This document shows, one piece after another, positions 18,111-26,985 of a stretch of DNA of 64,000 nt; positions within the stretch are counted from its first letter, which is position 1; each line of letters begins with the position of its first letter. Position numbers and translations under genes: made by a program. The stretch is from assembly GCF_965279545.1 (NCBI RefSeq), contig NZ_OZ257250.1, positions 2,604,001-2,668,000 on the forward strand. Reading direction: 5' to 3'. The notes below the pieces were generated by a model, which worked only from the letters and a program-made list of their open reading frames with translations, made no database searches and was not told where the DNA came from. Source of the DNA: Methylibium sp965279545. Lineage in GTDB: Bacteria > Pseudomonadota > Gammaproteobacteria > Burkholderiales > Burkholderiaceae_C.

Positions 18111-20090
18111 ATGACCGATCAGCTGAAGTTACGGGTTCGCAGGGCCTTGCGCCGCACGCTGGCAGCCGCCATGGCCGTGGTTTGTTCGACCGCTCCGCCG
18201 GCCTGGGGTCAGACCAGCTACGACGACTCCAGCAGCACCAGCGGCAGCAACAACAGCGGGCCGGTCCGGCTGCGGCAATCCACGACCACGTCGCAGTCCC
18301 AGACGGCAAGCCCGGCAGCGCGCAGCGGTTCGTCGAAACGCGACGACGCACGGCAGACCGGGCGAGACGACTCGCGGCGCCGCGACCGCCAGGATCCTTC
18401 CTCGACCAATGGAACGGACGATTCGCAGTTCGACCGGCAACAGCGACCGCGCCCCGCCCCGCCCGGCGAGTTCGAGACCTTCGTGCAGAAGCTCGCCGAT
18501 CCCGTGGAGATCCGGCGCTTCGGGGCCGAGCTGGTGACGCGCAGCGAAGACCCCAACAGCGCGGACTTCAGCCCCCTGGTTCCGGCCGACTACCTGATCA
18601 AGCCGGGTGACGAGATCCTGCTCACGATGTGGGGCTCGGTCGACGCCGACCTGCGCCTCATCGTCGACCGCGCCGGCCGCGTCAATATCCCGAGGGTCGG
18701 CGCCGTCCAGGTCGTCGGCGTGCGCTACGCCGACCTGTCGGACACCGTGAGTCGTCGCGTGGCCCAGGTGTTTCGCAACTTCCAGCTCAGCGTGTCGCTG
18801 GGCCAGCTGCGTGGCGTGCGCGTCTACGTGACGGGCTTCGCCGTCCGGCCGGGTGCCTACAGCGTGAGCAGCCTGTCGACGATCACGCAGGCGCTGATCG
18901 CCGCCCAGGGCCCCGCGGCATCCGGCAGCTTCCGCGACATCCAGCTGCGCCGTGGCGGCAAGATCGAGGCGCAGTTCGACTTCTACGACCTGCTGCTCAA
19001 GGGCGACCTCGGCAACGACCGCGTCGTGCAGGCCGACGACGTGATCCATGTCGGCCCGGTGGGCCCGCAGGTGGCACTGATCGGCAGCGTCAATCAGCCG
19101 GCCGTGTTCGAAATCAAGCCGGGTGAAACCGTGACCGACGTGCTGCGCATGGCCGGCGGCTTCAACACCGTCGCCGACCGCAGCCGGCTGACGGTCGAGC
19201 GGCTCGACGATCGCAGCAACGTGCGCATTGCGCCATTGAGCCTGCCCGCCGACGCCGCTGCCCCCTTGAGCGGCGGCGACGTGCTGCGTGCCTTCAGCGC
19301 GGTGGACCTGGCGATCCCGATGCAGCGGCAGAACAAGCGCGTGCGCGTCGAAGGCGAAGTGGTGCGCCCCGGCGAGTACGTGCTGCCGCCGAACAGCAGC
19401 GTCGCCGACGCGCTGCGGGCGGCCGGCGGGCTGACGCCCGAGGCCTATGTGTTCGGCACCGAGTTCAACCGCGAGAGCGTGCGGCAGACGCAGCAGAAGA
19501 ACTACGAGCGTGCGCTGCAGGATCTGGAAGTGGAGTTGTCACGCTCGGCCAGCAACCAGCGGGTGGCCTCCGCCGACGAGGCCGCCGCGCAGAAAGCCCG
19601 TGAAACGGCGAGTGCCACCCTGCTCGATCGACTCCGCGACCTCAAGCCCTCGGGGCGCATCGTCTTGCAGATCGATCCCGGCGCCCGGGAGCTGCCCAAC
19701 CTGGCGCTGGAAGAAGGTGACCGGCTCTACGTGCCGCCCCGCGCAACGACGATCGGGGTGTTCGGCAGCGTCTACAACGCCGGCAGCTACCTGTGGACTC
19801 AAGGAGTGGACGCCGGCGAGTACCTGCAACTCGCCGGCGGCCCGACCCGCAACGCCGATGCGAAGAGCGTGTTCCTGATCCGTGCCAATGGCAGTGTCGT
19901 CAGTGGCCGGCAGCGCGGTGGCTTCTTCTCGTCCGGCAACCTGAACACGGTGAAGGCCGAGGCCGGCGACACGATCTTCGTGCCGGACGAAGTCAACCGC
20001 ACCACGCTGACCCAGGATCTCAAGGACTGGACGCAGATCATCTACCAGCTCGGCCTGGGCCTGGCCGCCGTCATCGCGGTGGGACGCTGA
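18111..20090 (+). CDS. Wza-like polysaccharide export protein with SLBB domains
   Basis: Outer-membrane polysaccharide export protein (659 aa). The signal peptide ends near AWGQ (about residue 33). A low-complexity Ser/Asn/Arg/Asp-rich linker follows, then the Poly_export domain (DYLIKPGDEILLTMWGSVDA), several SLBB repeats (VTGFAVRPGAYSV, IGSVNQPAVFEIKPG, VEGEVVRPGEYVL, VFGSVYNAGSYLW) and a C-terminal amphipathic helix (IIYQLGLGLAAVIAVG) like the Wza pore helix. No lipobox cysteine is at the cleavage site, unlike classical Wza. ATG 18078, in frame, is an alternative start. It precedes the Wzz-like gene by 1 nt. Confidence 0.88.
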   Translation: MTDQLKLRVRRALRRTLAAAMAVVCSTAPPAWGQTSYDDSSSTSGSNNSGPVRLRQSTTTSQSQTASPAARSGSSKRDDARQTGRDDSRRRDRQDPSSTNGTDDSQFDRQQRPRPAPPGEFETFVQKLADPVEIRRFGAELVTRSEDPNSADFSPLVPADYLIKPGDEILLTMWGSVDADLRLIVDRAGRVNIPRVGAVQVVGVRYADLSDTVSRRVAQVFRNFQLSVSLGQLRGVRVYVTGFAVRPGAYSVSSLSTITQALIAAQGPAASGSFRDIQLRRGGKIEAQFDFYDLLLKGDLGNDRVVQADDVIHVGPVGPQVALIGSVNQPAVFEIKPGETVTDVLRMAGGFNTVADRSRLTVERLDDRSNVRIAPLSLPADAAAPLSGGDVLRAFSAVDLAIPMQRQNKRVRVEGEVVRPGEYVLPPNSSVADALRAAGGLTPEAYVFGTEFNRESVRQTQQKNYERALQDLEVELSRSASNQRVASADEAAAQKARETASATLLDRLRDLKPSGRIVLQIDPGARELPNLALEEGDRLYVPPRATTIGVFGSVYNAGSYLWTQGVDAGEYLQLAGGPTRNADAKSVFLIRANGSVVSGRQRGGFFSSGNLNTVKAEAGDTIFVPDEVNRTTLTQDLKDWTQIIYQLGLGLAAVIAVGR

Positions 20091-20091
20091 G

Positions 20092-21273
20092 ATGCGCGAC
20101 GATCTTCCCCTCCAACCACCGGTGCGTGACGGCGAGGACGGCGAGGACGGCGATGGCGTCGACCTGCTCGATCTGCTGCTGCCGCTTGCGCAGCACCTGA
20201 AGCTGCTGATTCTCGGCCCCCTGGCCTTCGGCCTTGCCGCCTTTGGCATCAGTTTCTCGATCACCCCGGAGTTCACGGCGCGCACGGTCTTCCTGCCGCC
20301 GCAGCAGCAGCAAAGTGCCGCCGCTGCGGCGCTGTCTCAGCTGGGCGCGCTGGCCAGCCTCACAGGTGGTGGGTCTGGCGGCGCCAAGAGCCCGGCCGAG
20401 CAGTATGTGGCCTTGGTCCAGAGCACGACGATCGCCGATCGCCTGGTCGACCGCTTCAAGCTGATGGATGTGTACAAGAGTGAGTACCGCTTCCAGGCCC
20501 GCACTGCGCTGGCGGGCAACGTGCATGTCACGCTGGGCAAGAAGGACGGGTTGATCACCGTCGAGGTGGACGACAAGATCCCGCAGCGCGCCGCCGACCT
20601 GGCCAATGCGTACGTGGAGGAGCTGCGTCAGCTCACCGGCCAGTTGGCACTGACCGAGGCCCAGCAACGCCGCGTGTTCTTTGAAGCGGAGATGAAGCAG
20701 ACGCGCGACACGCTCACACGGGCGCAAGAGACGCTGGAGGCCAGCGGCTTCAACCAGGGGGCATTGAAAGCCGAGCCCAAGGCGGCGGCGGAGGGCTATG
20801 CCAAGCTCAAGGCCGAAGTCACCGCGGCGGAGGTGCGCCTGCAGACCATGCGCCGCAACCTGTCGGACAACACGCCCGAGGTGCAGCAACAGCAAACGCT
20901 GGTGTCCGCACTGCGCGGCCAGCTCGCGAGCCTGGAACGCAGCGGCGACCTGGGTGGCGGCTCCGAGTACGTGAGCAAGTACCGCGAGTTCAAGTACCAG
21001 GAAACCTTGTTCGAACTCTTTGCGCGACAGTACGAAATGGCGCGCGTGGACGAGAGCCGTGAAGGCGCACTGGTCCAGGTCGTCGACATCGCCACGCCGC
21101 CCGAGTGGAAGAGCAAGCCCAAGCGGGCGCTCATCGGCATCGTGGCGACCTTGCTGGGGCTGCTGTCCTGCGTGGCGTTCGTGATCGCGCGGCACCTGTG
21201 GCGGCGTTCGGCGTCGGAGCCCGGCACGGCCATGAAGCTGTCGAAATTGCGCGCTGCACTGAAGCGCCGCTGA
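20092..21273 (+). CDS. Wzz-type chain-length determinant (no kinase domain)
   Basis: Polysaccharide co-polymerase, 393 aa. A transmembrane helix near residues 37-58 is followed by the Wzz domain (VFLPPQQQQ...) and a long periplasmic coiled coil (about 180-310) with the GNVR-like region ending in EYVSKYREFKYQETLFELFARQYE. The proline-containing second transmembrane helix follows (IATPPEWKSKPKRALIGIVA). There is no C-terminal tyrosine kinase and no separate kinase nearby, so assembly control differs from classical Wzc systems. The basic tail is short. Confidence 0.85.
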   Translation: MRDDLPLQPPVRDGEDGEDGDGVDLLDLLLPLAQHLKLLILGPLAFGLAAFGISFSITPEFTARTVFLPPQQQQSAAAAALSQLGALASLTGGGSGGAKSPAEQYVALVQSTTIADRLVDRFKLMDVYKSEYRFQARTALAGNVHVTLGKKDGLITVEVDDKIPQRAADLANAYVEELRQLTGQLALTEAQQRRVFFEAEMKQTRDTLTRAQETLEASGFNQGALKAEPKAAAEGYAKLKAEVTAAEVRLQTMRRNLSDNTPEVQQQQTLVSALRGQLASLERSGDLGGGSEYVSKYREFKYQETLFELFARQYEMARVDESREGALVQVVDIATPPEWKSKPKRALIGIVATLLGLLSCVAFVIARHLWRRSASEPGTAMKLSKLRAALKRR

Positions 21274-21306
21274 ACACCCGCGCACGGTACGGAAGAGAGA
21301 CACACC

Positions 21307-22383
21307 ATGAGCCTATTGGTCACCGGCGGCGCCGGCTTCATCGGCAGCAACTTCGTCCTCGACTGGATCGCCACCACCGGCGAGGCGGTCGTCAATCTCG
21401 ACGCGCTCACCTACGCGGGCAACCTGCGCAACCTGGCGTCGCTGCAAGGCGATGCGCGCCACGTCTTCGTCCAAGGCGACATCTGCGACCGGGCGCTGAT
21501 CGACCGGCTGCTGGCCGAGCACCGCCCGCGCGCCATCGTCCACTTCGCGGCGGAAAGCCACGTCGACCGCTCGATCCACGGCCCGGGCGCCTTCGTGCGC
21601 ACCAACGTCGAGGGCACGTTCGCGCTGCTCGAGGCGGCGCGCGCGCACTGGTCCGGCCTCGGCGGCGCCGAGAAAGACGCGTTCCGCTTCCATCACGTGA
21701 GCACCGACGAGGTCTACGGCTCGCTGGCCCCCGAGGCGCCCGCCTTCACCGAGACCCACGCGTACGAACCGAACAGCCCCTACTCGGCGAGCAAGGCCGC
21801 CAGCGACCACCTCGTGCGCGCCTGGCACCACACCTACGGGCTGCCGGTCGTCACGACGAACTGCTCGAACAACTACGGGCCCTATCACTTCCCCGAGAAG
21901 CTGATCCCGCTGATGATCGTCAACGCCCTCGCCGGCAAACCGCTGCCGGTCTATGGCGACGGCCGGCAGATCCGCGACTGGCTGTACGTCACCGACCACT
22001 GCAGCGCGATCCGTGCGGTGCTCGAACGCGGCCGCCTGGGCGAGACCTACAACATCGGCGGCTGGAACGAGCAGGCGAACATCGACATCGTGCGGCTCGT
22101 CTGCGCGCTGCTCGACGAACTGCAGCCCGACCCGGCCGGGCCGTACCAGCGCCTGATCACCTACGTGACCGACCGCCCGGGCCACGACCGCCGCTACGCC
22201 ATCGACGCCCGCAAGATCGAACGCGAGCTGGGCTGGCGGCCGGCAGAGACCTTCGAGACCGGCATCCGCAAGACGGTGGAGTGGTACCTCGCGCACACCG
22301 ACTGGGTGCGCGAGGTGCAGAGCGGCAGCTACCGCGACTGGGTGGCGCAGAACTACGCGGCGCGGACACCCGGCAGCGCATGA
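21307..22383 (+). CDS. rfbB: dTDP-glucose 4,6-dehydratase
   Basis: Second step of dTDP-L-rhamnose synthesis. 358 aa extended SDR with the NAD motif TGGAGFIGSNF, the TDEVYGSL catalytic segment, YSASKAASDHLVRAW (Tyr-x-x-x-Lys) and NCSNNYGPYHFPEKLIP. It starts the rfbBDAC cluster, and its stop overlaps the rfbD start (ATGA). Confidence 0.96.
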   Translation: MSLLVTGGAGFIGSNFVLDWIATTGEAVVNLDALTYAGNLRNLASLQGDARHVFVQGDICDRALIDRLLAEHRPRAIVHFAAESHVDRSIHGPGAFVRTNVEGTFALLEAARAHWSGLGGAEKDAFRFHHVSTDEVYGSLAPEAPAFTETHAYEPNSPYSASKAASDHLVRAWHHTYGLPVVTTNCSNNYGPYHFPEKLIPLMIVNALAGKPLPVYGDGRQIRDWLYVTDHCSAIRAVLERGRLGETYNIGGWNEQANIDIVRLVCALLDELQPDPAGPYQRLITYVTDRPGHDRRYAIDARKIERELGWRPAETFETGIRKTVEWYLAHTDWVREVQSGSYRDWVAQNYAARTPGSA

Positions 22384-23276
22384 GGATCCTGCTGCTCGGC
22401 AAGAACGGCCAGCTCGGCTGGGAGCTGCAGCGCGCGCTGGCACCACTGGGCGAGCTGACCGCGCTCGATCGCCACAGCGCGCCACATGGCGCCGACTTCA
22501 ACCGCCCCGACACGCTGGCGGCCACGGTTCAGGCGCTGCGGCCCGACGTCATCGTCAATGCAGCCGCACACACCGCCGTCGACCAGGCCGAGAGCGAACC
22601 CGATCTCGCCCGCGCCATCAACGCGACGGCGCCCGGCGTGCTGGCCCACGCCGCAGCGGCGCTGGGCGCAACGCTGGTGCACTACAGCACCGACTACGTG
22701 TTCGACGGATCGGGCGGCACGCCACGCACCGAAGACGCCCCGACCGGCCCGCTCGGCGTCTACGGCGCCAGCAAGCTCGAAGGCGAGCAGGCGATCCGCG
22801 CCAGCGGCTGCCGCCATCTGATCCTGCGCACCAGCTGGGTCTACGCGGCGCGCGGCGGCAACTTCGCGAAGACGATGCTGCGCCTGGCCGCCGAGCGCGA
22901 GCAACTCACCGTCATCGACGACCAGATCGGCGCCCCCACCGGCGCCGACCTGCTGGCCGATGTCACCGCGCACGCGGTGCGCTCGGTGCAGCAGCAACCC
23001 TCGCTCGCCGGCACCTACCACGCGGTCGCAGCCGGCGAGACCAGCTGGCACGGCTACGCAAGTTTCGTCATCGAATGGGCCCGCGCGCACGGCCATCCGG
23101 TGAAGGTGGCCCCTGAGGCCATCAGGCCGGTGCCCACCACCGCCTTCCCGACCCCGGCCCGGCGCCCGCACAATTCACGCCTCGACACCCGCAAGCTGCA
23201 AGCCGCATTCGGCCTGCGGCTGCCGCCCTGGCAGGATGGCGTCGAGCGCCTGCTGACCGAAGTGCTGGGACACTGA
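22380..23276 (+). CDS. rfbD: dTDP-4-dehydrorhamnose reductase
   Basis: Last step of dTDP-L-rhamnose synthesis, 298 aa. Motifs: ILLLGKNGQLGWELQ (cofactor), INAAAHTAVDQAE-type segment, HYSTDYVFDGSGG and YGASKLEGE, with LRTSWVYAARGGNF. The start at 22380 overlaps rfbB by 4 nt. Confidence 0.95.
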   Translation: MRILLLGKNGQLGWELQRALAPLGELTALDRHSAPHGADFNRPDTLAATVQALRPDVIVNAAAHTAVDQAESEPDLARAINATAPGVLAHAAAALGATLVHYSTDYVFDGSGGTPRTEDAPTGPLGVYGASKLEGEQAIRASGCRHLILRTSWVYAARGGNFAKTMLRLAAEREQLTVIDDQIGAPTGADLLADVTAHAVRSVQQQPSLAGTYHAVAAGETSWHGYASFVIEWARAHGHPVKVAPEAIRPVPTTAFPTPARRPHNSRLDTRKLQAAFGLRLPPWQDGVERLLTEVLGH

Positions 23277-23303
23277 AGACCACGGACCGACCCGAGACTG
23301 CAC

Positions 23304-24185
23304 ATGCAAAGAAAAGGCATCATCCTGGCCGGCGGCTCCGGCACCCGGCTGCACCCCGCGACGCTGGCGCTGAGCAAGCAGCTCCTGCCGGTGTACGACA
23401 AGCCGATGGTCTACTACCCGCTGAGCACGCTGATGCTGGCAGGCATCCGCGACATCCTGCTGATCAGCACGCCCCAGGACCTGCCACGCTTCGAGGCCCT
23501 GCTCGGCGATGGCGCGCGCTGGGGCATCAACCTCGGCTACTGCGTGCAGCCGAGCCCCGACGGCCTGGCCCAGGCCTTCATCCTCGGGCGCAACTTCGTC
23601 GGCGGCCAGCCGAGCGCCCTGGTGCTGGGCGACAACATCTTCTACGGTCACGACTTCCAGCGGCTGCTGAAGAACGCGTCCGAGCGCACCGACGGTGCGA
23701 GCGTGTTCGCCTACCACGTGCACGACCCGGAACGTTATGGTGTCGTTGCCTTCGACGCGCAGCAGCGGGCCGTGAACATCGAAGAGAAGCCCAAGGCGCC
23801 GAAGAGCAACTACGCCGTCACGGGCCTGTACTTCTACGATGCCCAGGTGTGCGACATCGCGGCCGACATCAAGCCCTCGGCTCGCGGCGAGCTCGAGATC
23901 ACCGACGTGAACGCGCGCTACCTGACGCAGGGGCAGCTCAGCGTCGAGATCATGGGCCGCGGCTATGCCTGGCTCGACACCGGCACGCACGACAGCCTGC
24001 TCGAAGCGGGGCAGTTCATCGCCACGCTCGAGAAGCGCCAGGGCCTGAAGGTGGCCTGCCCCGAAGAGATCGCCTACCGCGCGGGCTGGATCAGCGCCGA
24101 ACAGCTGGAAGCGCAGGCCAAGCCGATGCTCAAGAACGGTTACGGCCAGTACCTGATGCAGGTGCTGCGCGAGGCGGTGTACTGA
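23304..24185 (+). CDS. rfbA: Glucose-1-phosphate thymidylyltransferase
   Basis: First step of dTDP-L-rhamnose synthesis, making dTDP-glucose. 293 aa with the N-terminal nucleotidyltransferase signature GIILAGGSGTRLHPATLALSK, YDKPMVYYPLSTLMLAGI, LVLGDNIFYGHDF and the C-terminal AWLDTGTHDSLLEAGQFI. It lies 27 nt after rfbD and 14 nt before rfbC, in the same operon. Confidence 0.96.
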   Translation: MQRKGIILAGGSGTRLHPATLALSKQLLPVYDKPMVYYPLSTLMLAGIRDILLISTPQDLPRFEALLGDGARWGINLGYCVQPSPDGLAQAFILGRNFVGGQPSALVLGDNIFYGHDFQRLLKNASERTDGASVFAYHVHDPERYGVVAFDAQQRAVNIEEKPKAPKSNYAVTGLYFYDAQVCDIAADIKPSARGELEITDVNARYLTQGQLSVEIMGRGYAWLDTGTHDSLLEAGQFIATLEKRQGLKVACPEEIAYRAGWISAEQLEAQAKPMLKNGYGQYLMQVLREAVY

Positions 24186-24199
24186 GCACCGGCGCCCCC

Positions 24200-24751
24200 A
24201 TGAAAGCGACCGCCACCTCCCTTCCCGAAGTGCTGATCCTCGAGCCCAAGGTGTTCGGTGACGAGCGCGGCTTCTTCATGGAGAGCTTCAACCAGAAGAC
24301 CTTCGATGACGCCGTGGGCTACCACGTCGACTTCGTGCAGGACAACCACTCCCGCTCGGCGCGCGGCGTGCTGCGCGGCCTGCACTACCAGCTGCCGCCG
24401 CATGCGCAGGGCAAGCTGGTGCGCGTGACCTCGGGGCGCGTGTTCGACGTGGCGGTCGATCTGCGCCGCAGCAGCCCGCGCTTCGGCCGATGGACCGGCC
24501 TCGAGCTGAGCACCGACCGGCACCAGCAACTCTGGATCCCGCCGGGCTTCGCGCACGGCTTCCTGGTGCTGAGCGAGACCGCCGACTTTCTCTACAAGAC
24601 CACCGACTACTACAGCCCCCGGGCCGAGGGTGCGGTGCGCTGGGACGATGCACGCATCGGCATCGAGTGGCCCGACGCGGGCATGCCGCCCACGCTCTCG
24701 CCCAAGGACGCCCAGGCACCGATGCTGGACGCAGCGCCGGCCTTCGCCTGA
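24200..24751 (+). CDS. rfbC: dTDP-4-dehydrorhamnose 3,5-epimerase
   Basis: Third step of dTDP-L-rhamnose synthesis, 183 aa cupin-fold epimerase. Motifs: VFGDERGFFMESFN, VQDNHSRSARGVLRGLHYQ (active-site His), KLVRVTSGRVFDVAVDLR and WIPPGFAHGFLVLSE. The start at 24200 follows the rfbA stop by 14 nt. The end is followed by a 98-bp gap before the regulator gene. Confidence 0.95.
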   Translation: MKATATSLPEVLILEPKVFGDERGFFMESFNQKTFDDAVGYHVDFVQDNHSRSARGVLRGLHYQLPPHAQGKLVRVTSGRVFDVAVDLRRSSPRFGRWTGLELSTDRHQQLWIPPGFAHGFLVLSETADFLYKTTDYYSPRAEGAVRWDDARIGIEWPDAGMPPTLSPKDAQAPMLDAAPAFA

Positions 24752-24821
24752 GCCGAAAGGAAGGCGCCCGCGCCGTTACGGCCGGCTACAGAACCGGCGC
24801 CGTGCCGTACTACACTTGTGC

Positions 24822-24836
24822 GTTCAACGCATGAAC
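24822..24836 (+). promoter_or_regulatory. Candidate operator upstream of the MarR-type regulator
   Basis: Inverted repeat GTTCA-N5-TGAAC, 14 nt upstream of the GTG start, with a -10-like TACACT at 24811-24816 just before it. The position suits autoregulation by the EPS-type MarR protein, but binding is inferred only. Confidence 0.35.
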
Positions 24837-24849
24837 ACGTAGCTGTCGC

Positions 24850-25206
24850 GTGCCCACGATTTCACTGTCTGCCGACGACCCCGAGGCCACCCGCCTCGCG
24901 CTGCTGCGGCTGCTCGCCGAACGGCCCGCGCTCTCGCAGCGCGAACTGTCGCAGGAGCTCGGTCTGAGCCTCGGGAAGACGCACTACGTCCTGCACGCCC
25001 TGCTGGACAAGGGGCTGGTGAAGGCGCGCAACTTCCAGCGCAGCGACCGCAAGATCGCCTACGCCTATCTGCTCACGCCCGCGGGGCTGCGCGAGAAGCT
25101 GCAGCTGACGAGATCGTTCCTGTCGCGCAAGGAGCGCGAGTTCGGTCTGCTTCAGGAAACCATCGCCGCCCTGCGCGCCGAGGTAGACAGGGTGACAGAC
25201 GAATGA
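24850..25206 (+). CDS. MarR-family EPS-associated transcriptional regulator
   Basis: Small winged-helix DNA-binding protein, 118 aa, starting at GTG. The helix-turn-helix is ALSQRELSQELGLSLGKTHYVLHALLDKGLVK, with the wing in RSDRKIAYAYLLTPAG. A C-terminal helix (LTRSFLSRKEREFGLLQETIAALRAEVD) probably dimerises. It fits the small MarR-like family found in betaproteobacterial exopolysaccharide loci. It sits between rfbC and the flippase, so it probably controls this locus, possibly through the inverted repeat at 24822-24836. Confidence 0.82.
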   Translation: MPTISLSADDPEATRLALLRLLAERPALSQRELSQELGLSLGKTHYVLHALLDKGLVKARNFQRSDRKIAYAYLLTPAGLREKLQLTRSFLSRKEREFGLLQETIAALRAEVDRVTDE

Positions 25207-25234
25207 AGTCGCCCACCGCAGCGAAACCCGGGCG

Positions 25235-26515
25235 ATGACGCGGCGTCTGGTTCTGGTTAATTCGGCCTGGTTGATGGCGGACAAGATCGTCCGGCTGGGC
25301 GTCGGCTTGATCGTGTGGGTCTGGCTCGCGCGTCACTTTGGCCCCGAAGGCTTCGGGCTGTGGAACTACGCGATCGCCTTCACCGCGCTGTTCGGCGCCT
25401 TCGCCACGCTGGGAATGGATGGCGTGCTGGTCCGCGAACTGGTCCGTGACCCGTCGAGAACAGGGATGTTGCTCGGTACGGCCATGGGCTTGCGCCTGCT
25501 CGCCAGCGCGCTGGCAGCCTTCGCTTCGGTCGGGACGCTGCTTTGGCTGCGTCCTGGGGAGTGGTTGCCGCTGGTGCTGGTGGCATTGAATGCAGTCGTG
25601 CTCGTGTTCCAGAGCGCCCAGGTCATCGACCTCTATTTTCAGGCGCGCATGCACGCGCGGCCGGCCGTGCTCGCAGTCAACATGGCGTTCCTCGTCACCA
25701 CGATCGGTCGGCTCGGCCTGCTGGCGATCGAGGCACCGATGGCGTGGTTTGCTGTCACATTGGTCATCGAGGCTGGTCTTGCCGCTAGTCTTCTCGTGGT
25801 TGCCTACCGATCGGCCGAACGCAACAACACGCCCTGGCAGTTCGACGCACACGTCGCCAAAGCCCTGCTGCTAGAAAGCTGGCCGCTGCTGTTGTCTAGC
25901 CTGGCCGTCATGATCTACATGCGGATGGACCAGGTCATGCTGGCCTCGATGGCAGGCGACGAGGCCGTCGGCCAGTTCTCGGCCGCGCTGCGCATTGCCG
26001 AAGTCTGGTACTTCATCCCGATGGCGCTGATGAGCGCCGCCTTTCCCGCGATGATGAAGAAGCGCGAAGAAGGGCCAGAAGCCTACGAACGCTATGTGCA
26101 GCGGCTGTATGACGCGATGGCTTGGCTGGGCTTGACCGTGGCCATCATCACGAGCCTGGCTGCGTCATGGGTCGTTCCCTTGCTGTACGGCAAACAGTTC
26201 ACGCCAGCGGCAGAGATTTTGTCCATCCAAATCTGGGCCGGAGTCACTGTAACGATGTCTTTCGTGCACAGCCGGTGGCTCTTGGCGGAGGGGCTGCAGA
26301 GGTACGGACTGGTCTACACACTGCTGGGTGCGTGCGTCAACGTCAGCCTGAATCTCATTTTGATCCCCAGGTTCGGCCCGCATGGAGCGGCCTGGGCCAC
26401 TCTCGTCACGCAGATAGGCCTGCTGCCCGCGCAACTGATGTTCCCGAAAGCTCGACGCAACTTTCTTCTGATGGTGAACGCCGTCACCGCTCCCTATCGA
26501 CTGGTCAAGCAATGA
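25235..26515 (+). CDS. wzx: Polysaccharide flippase (Wzx-type)
   Basis: MOP-superfamily membrane protein (426 aa, about 12 hydrophobic helices) predicted to flip undecaprenyl-linked repeat units across the inner membrane. The N-terminus NSAWLMADKIVRLGVGLIVWVWLARHFGPEGFG is typical of polysaccharide biosynthesis flippases. It overlaps the following acyltransferase by 4 nt. A second, unrelated-looking flippase lies at 46872. Confidence 0.85.
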   Translation: MTRRLVLVNSAWLMADKIVRLGVGLIVWVWLARHFGPEGFGLWNYAIAFTALFGAFATLGMDGVLVRELVRDPSRTGMLLGTAMGLRLLASALAAFASVGTLLWLRPGEWLPLVLVALNAVVLVFQSAQVIDLYFQARMHARPAVLAVNMAFLVTTIGRLGLLAIEAPMAWFAVTLVIEAGLAASLLVVAYRSAERNNTPWQFDAHVAKALLLESWPLLLSSLAVMIYMRMDQVMLASMAGDEAVGQFSAALRIAEVWYFIPMALMSAAFPAMMKKREEGPEAYERYVQRLYDAMAWLGLTVAIITSLAASWVVPLLYGKQFTPAAEILSIQIWAGVTVTMSFVHSRWLLAEGLQRYGLVYTLLGACVNVSLNLILIPRFGPHGAAWATLVTQIGLLPAQLMFPKARRNFLLMVNAVTAPYRLVKQ

Positions 26516-26985
26516 AGGTCCGCTCGCTCGTACTGAATCTATACAACCGGGTGCGCAGCCGCCAAACATCCATCAAGCTTTCCGTCATCAGATTAATTCT
26601 CGACGCCCCGACTCTGGAGCTGCATTTCCCGCTCTTCATAGAACCTCTTGCTGGTTTACGCGTCGGTAAGCGAGTCGCCATCAACGCCTTTGTCCACATC
26701 TGGGCGAACAAGCCCGTGACCATTGGCGACAACACGATGATTGCGTCGCACGTACAGATTACGACGTCGACACACAGCTACAAAATCAGGCCCTATCGGG
26801 ACCACCGAGAAGATGCGCCGGTTGTCATCGGCAACAACGTGTGGATCGGCAGCGGCGCAATCATCCTTCCCGGCATCACGATCGGCGACAACAGCGTCAT
26901 CGGTGCCGGCAGTGTCGTCACACGCGACGTACCGGCGAGTACGGTGGTAGCAGGCGTTCCCGCCAAAGTGATCAGATCATTGTGA
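26512..26985 (+). CDS. Hexapeptide-repeat acyltransferase
   Basis: Left-handed beta-helix O- or N-acyltransferase, 157 aa. Hexapeptide repeats run from about residue 50 (VGKRVAINAFVHIWANKPVTIGDNTMI), with the acceptor-loop histidine in TSTHSY and the C-terminal VIGNNVWIGSGAIILPGITIG-type repeats ending VVAGVPAKVI. It probably acetylates a sugar of the repeat unit. ATGA overlap with the flippase and GTGA overlap with the next gene show a tight operon. Confidence 0.85.
   Translation: MKVRSLVLNLYNRVRSRQTSIKLSVIRLILDAPTLELHFPLFIEPLAGLRVGKRVAINAFVHIWANKPVTIGDNTMIASHVQITTSTHSYKIRPYRDHREDAPVVIGNNVWIGSGAIILPGITIGDNSVIGAGSVVTRDVPASTVVAGVPAKVIRSL

Noticed and set aside
24821..24836. TTCAA(A/G)CGCAT-like motif recurring near 24823, 49834 and 62206 as a common regulatory signal
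   Set aside because: The three matches have different flanks and positions (before a start, after two stops), so chance similarity is more likely.
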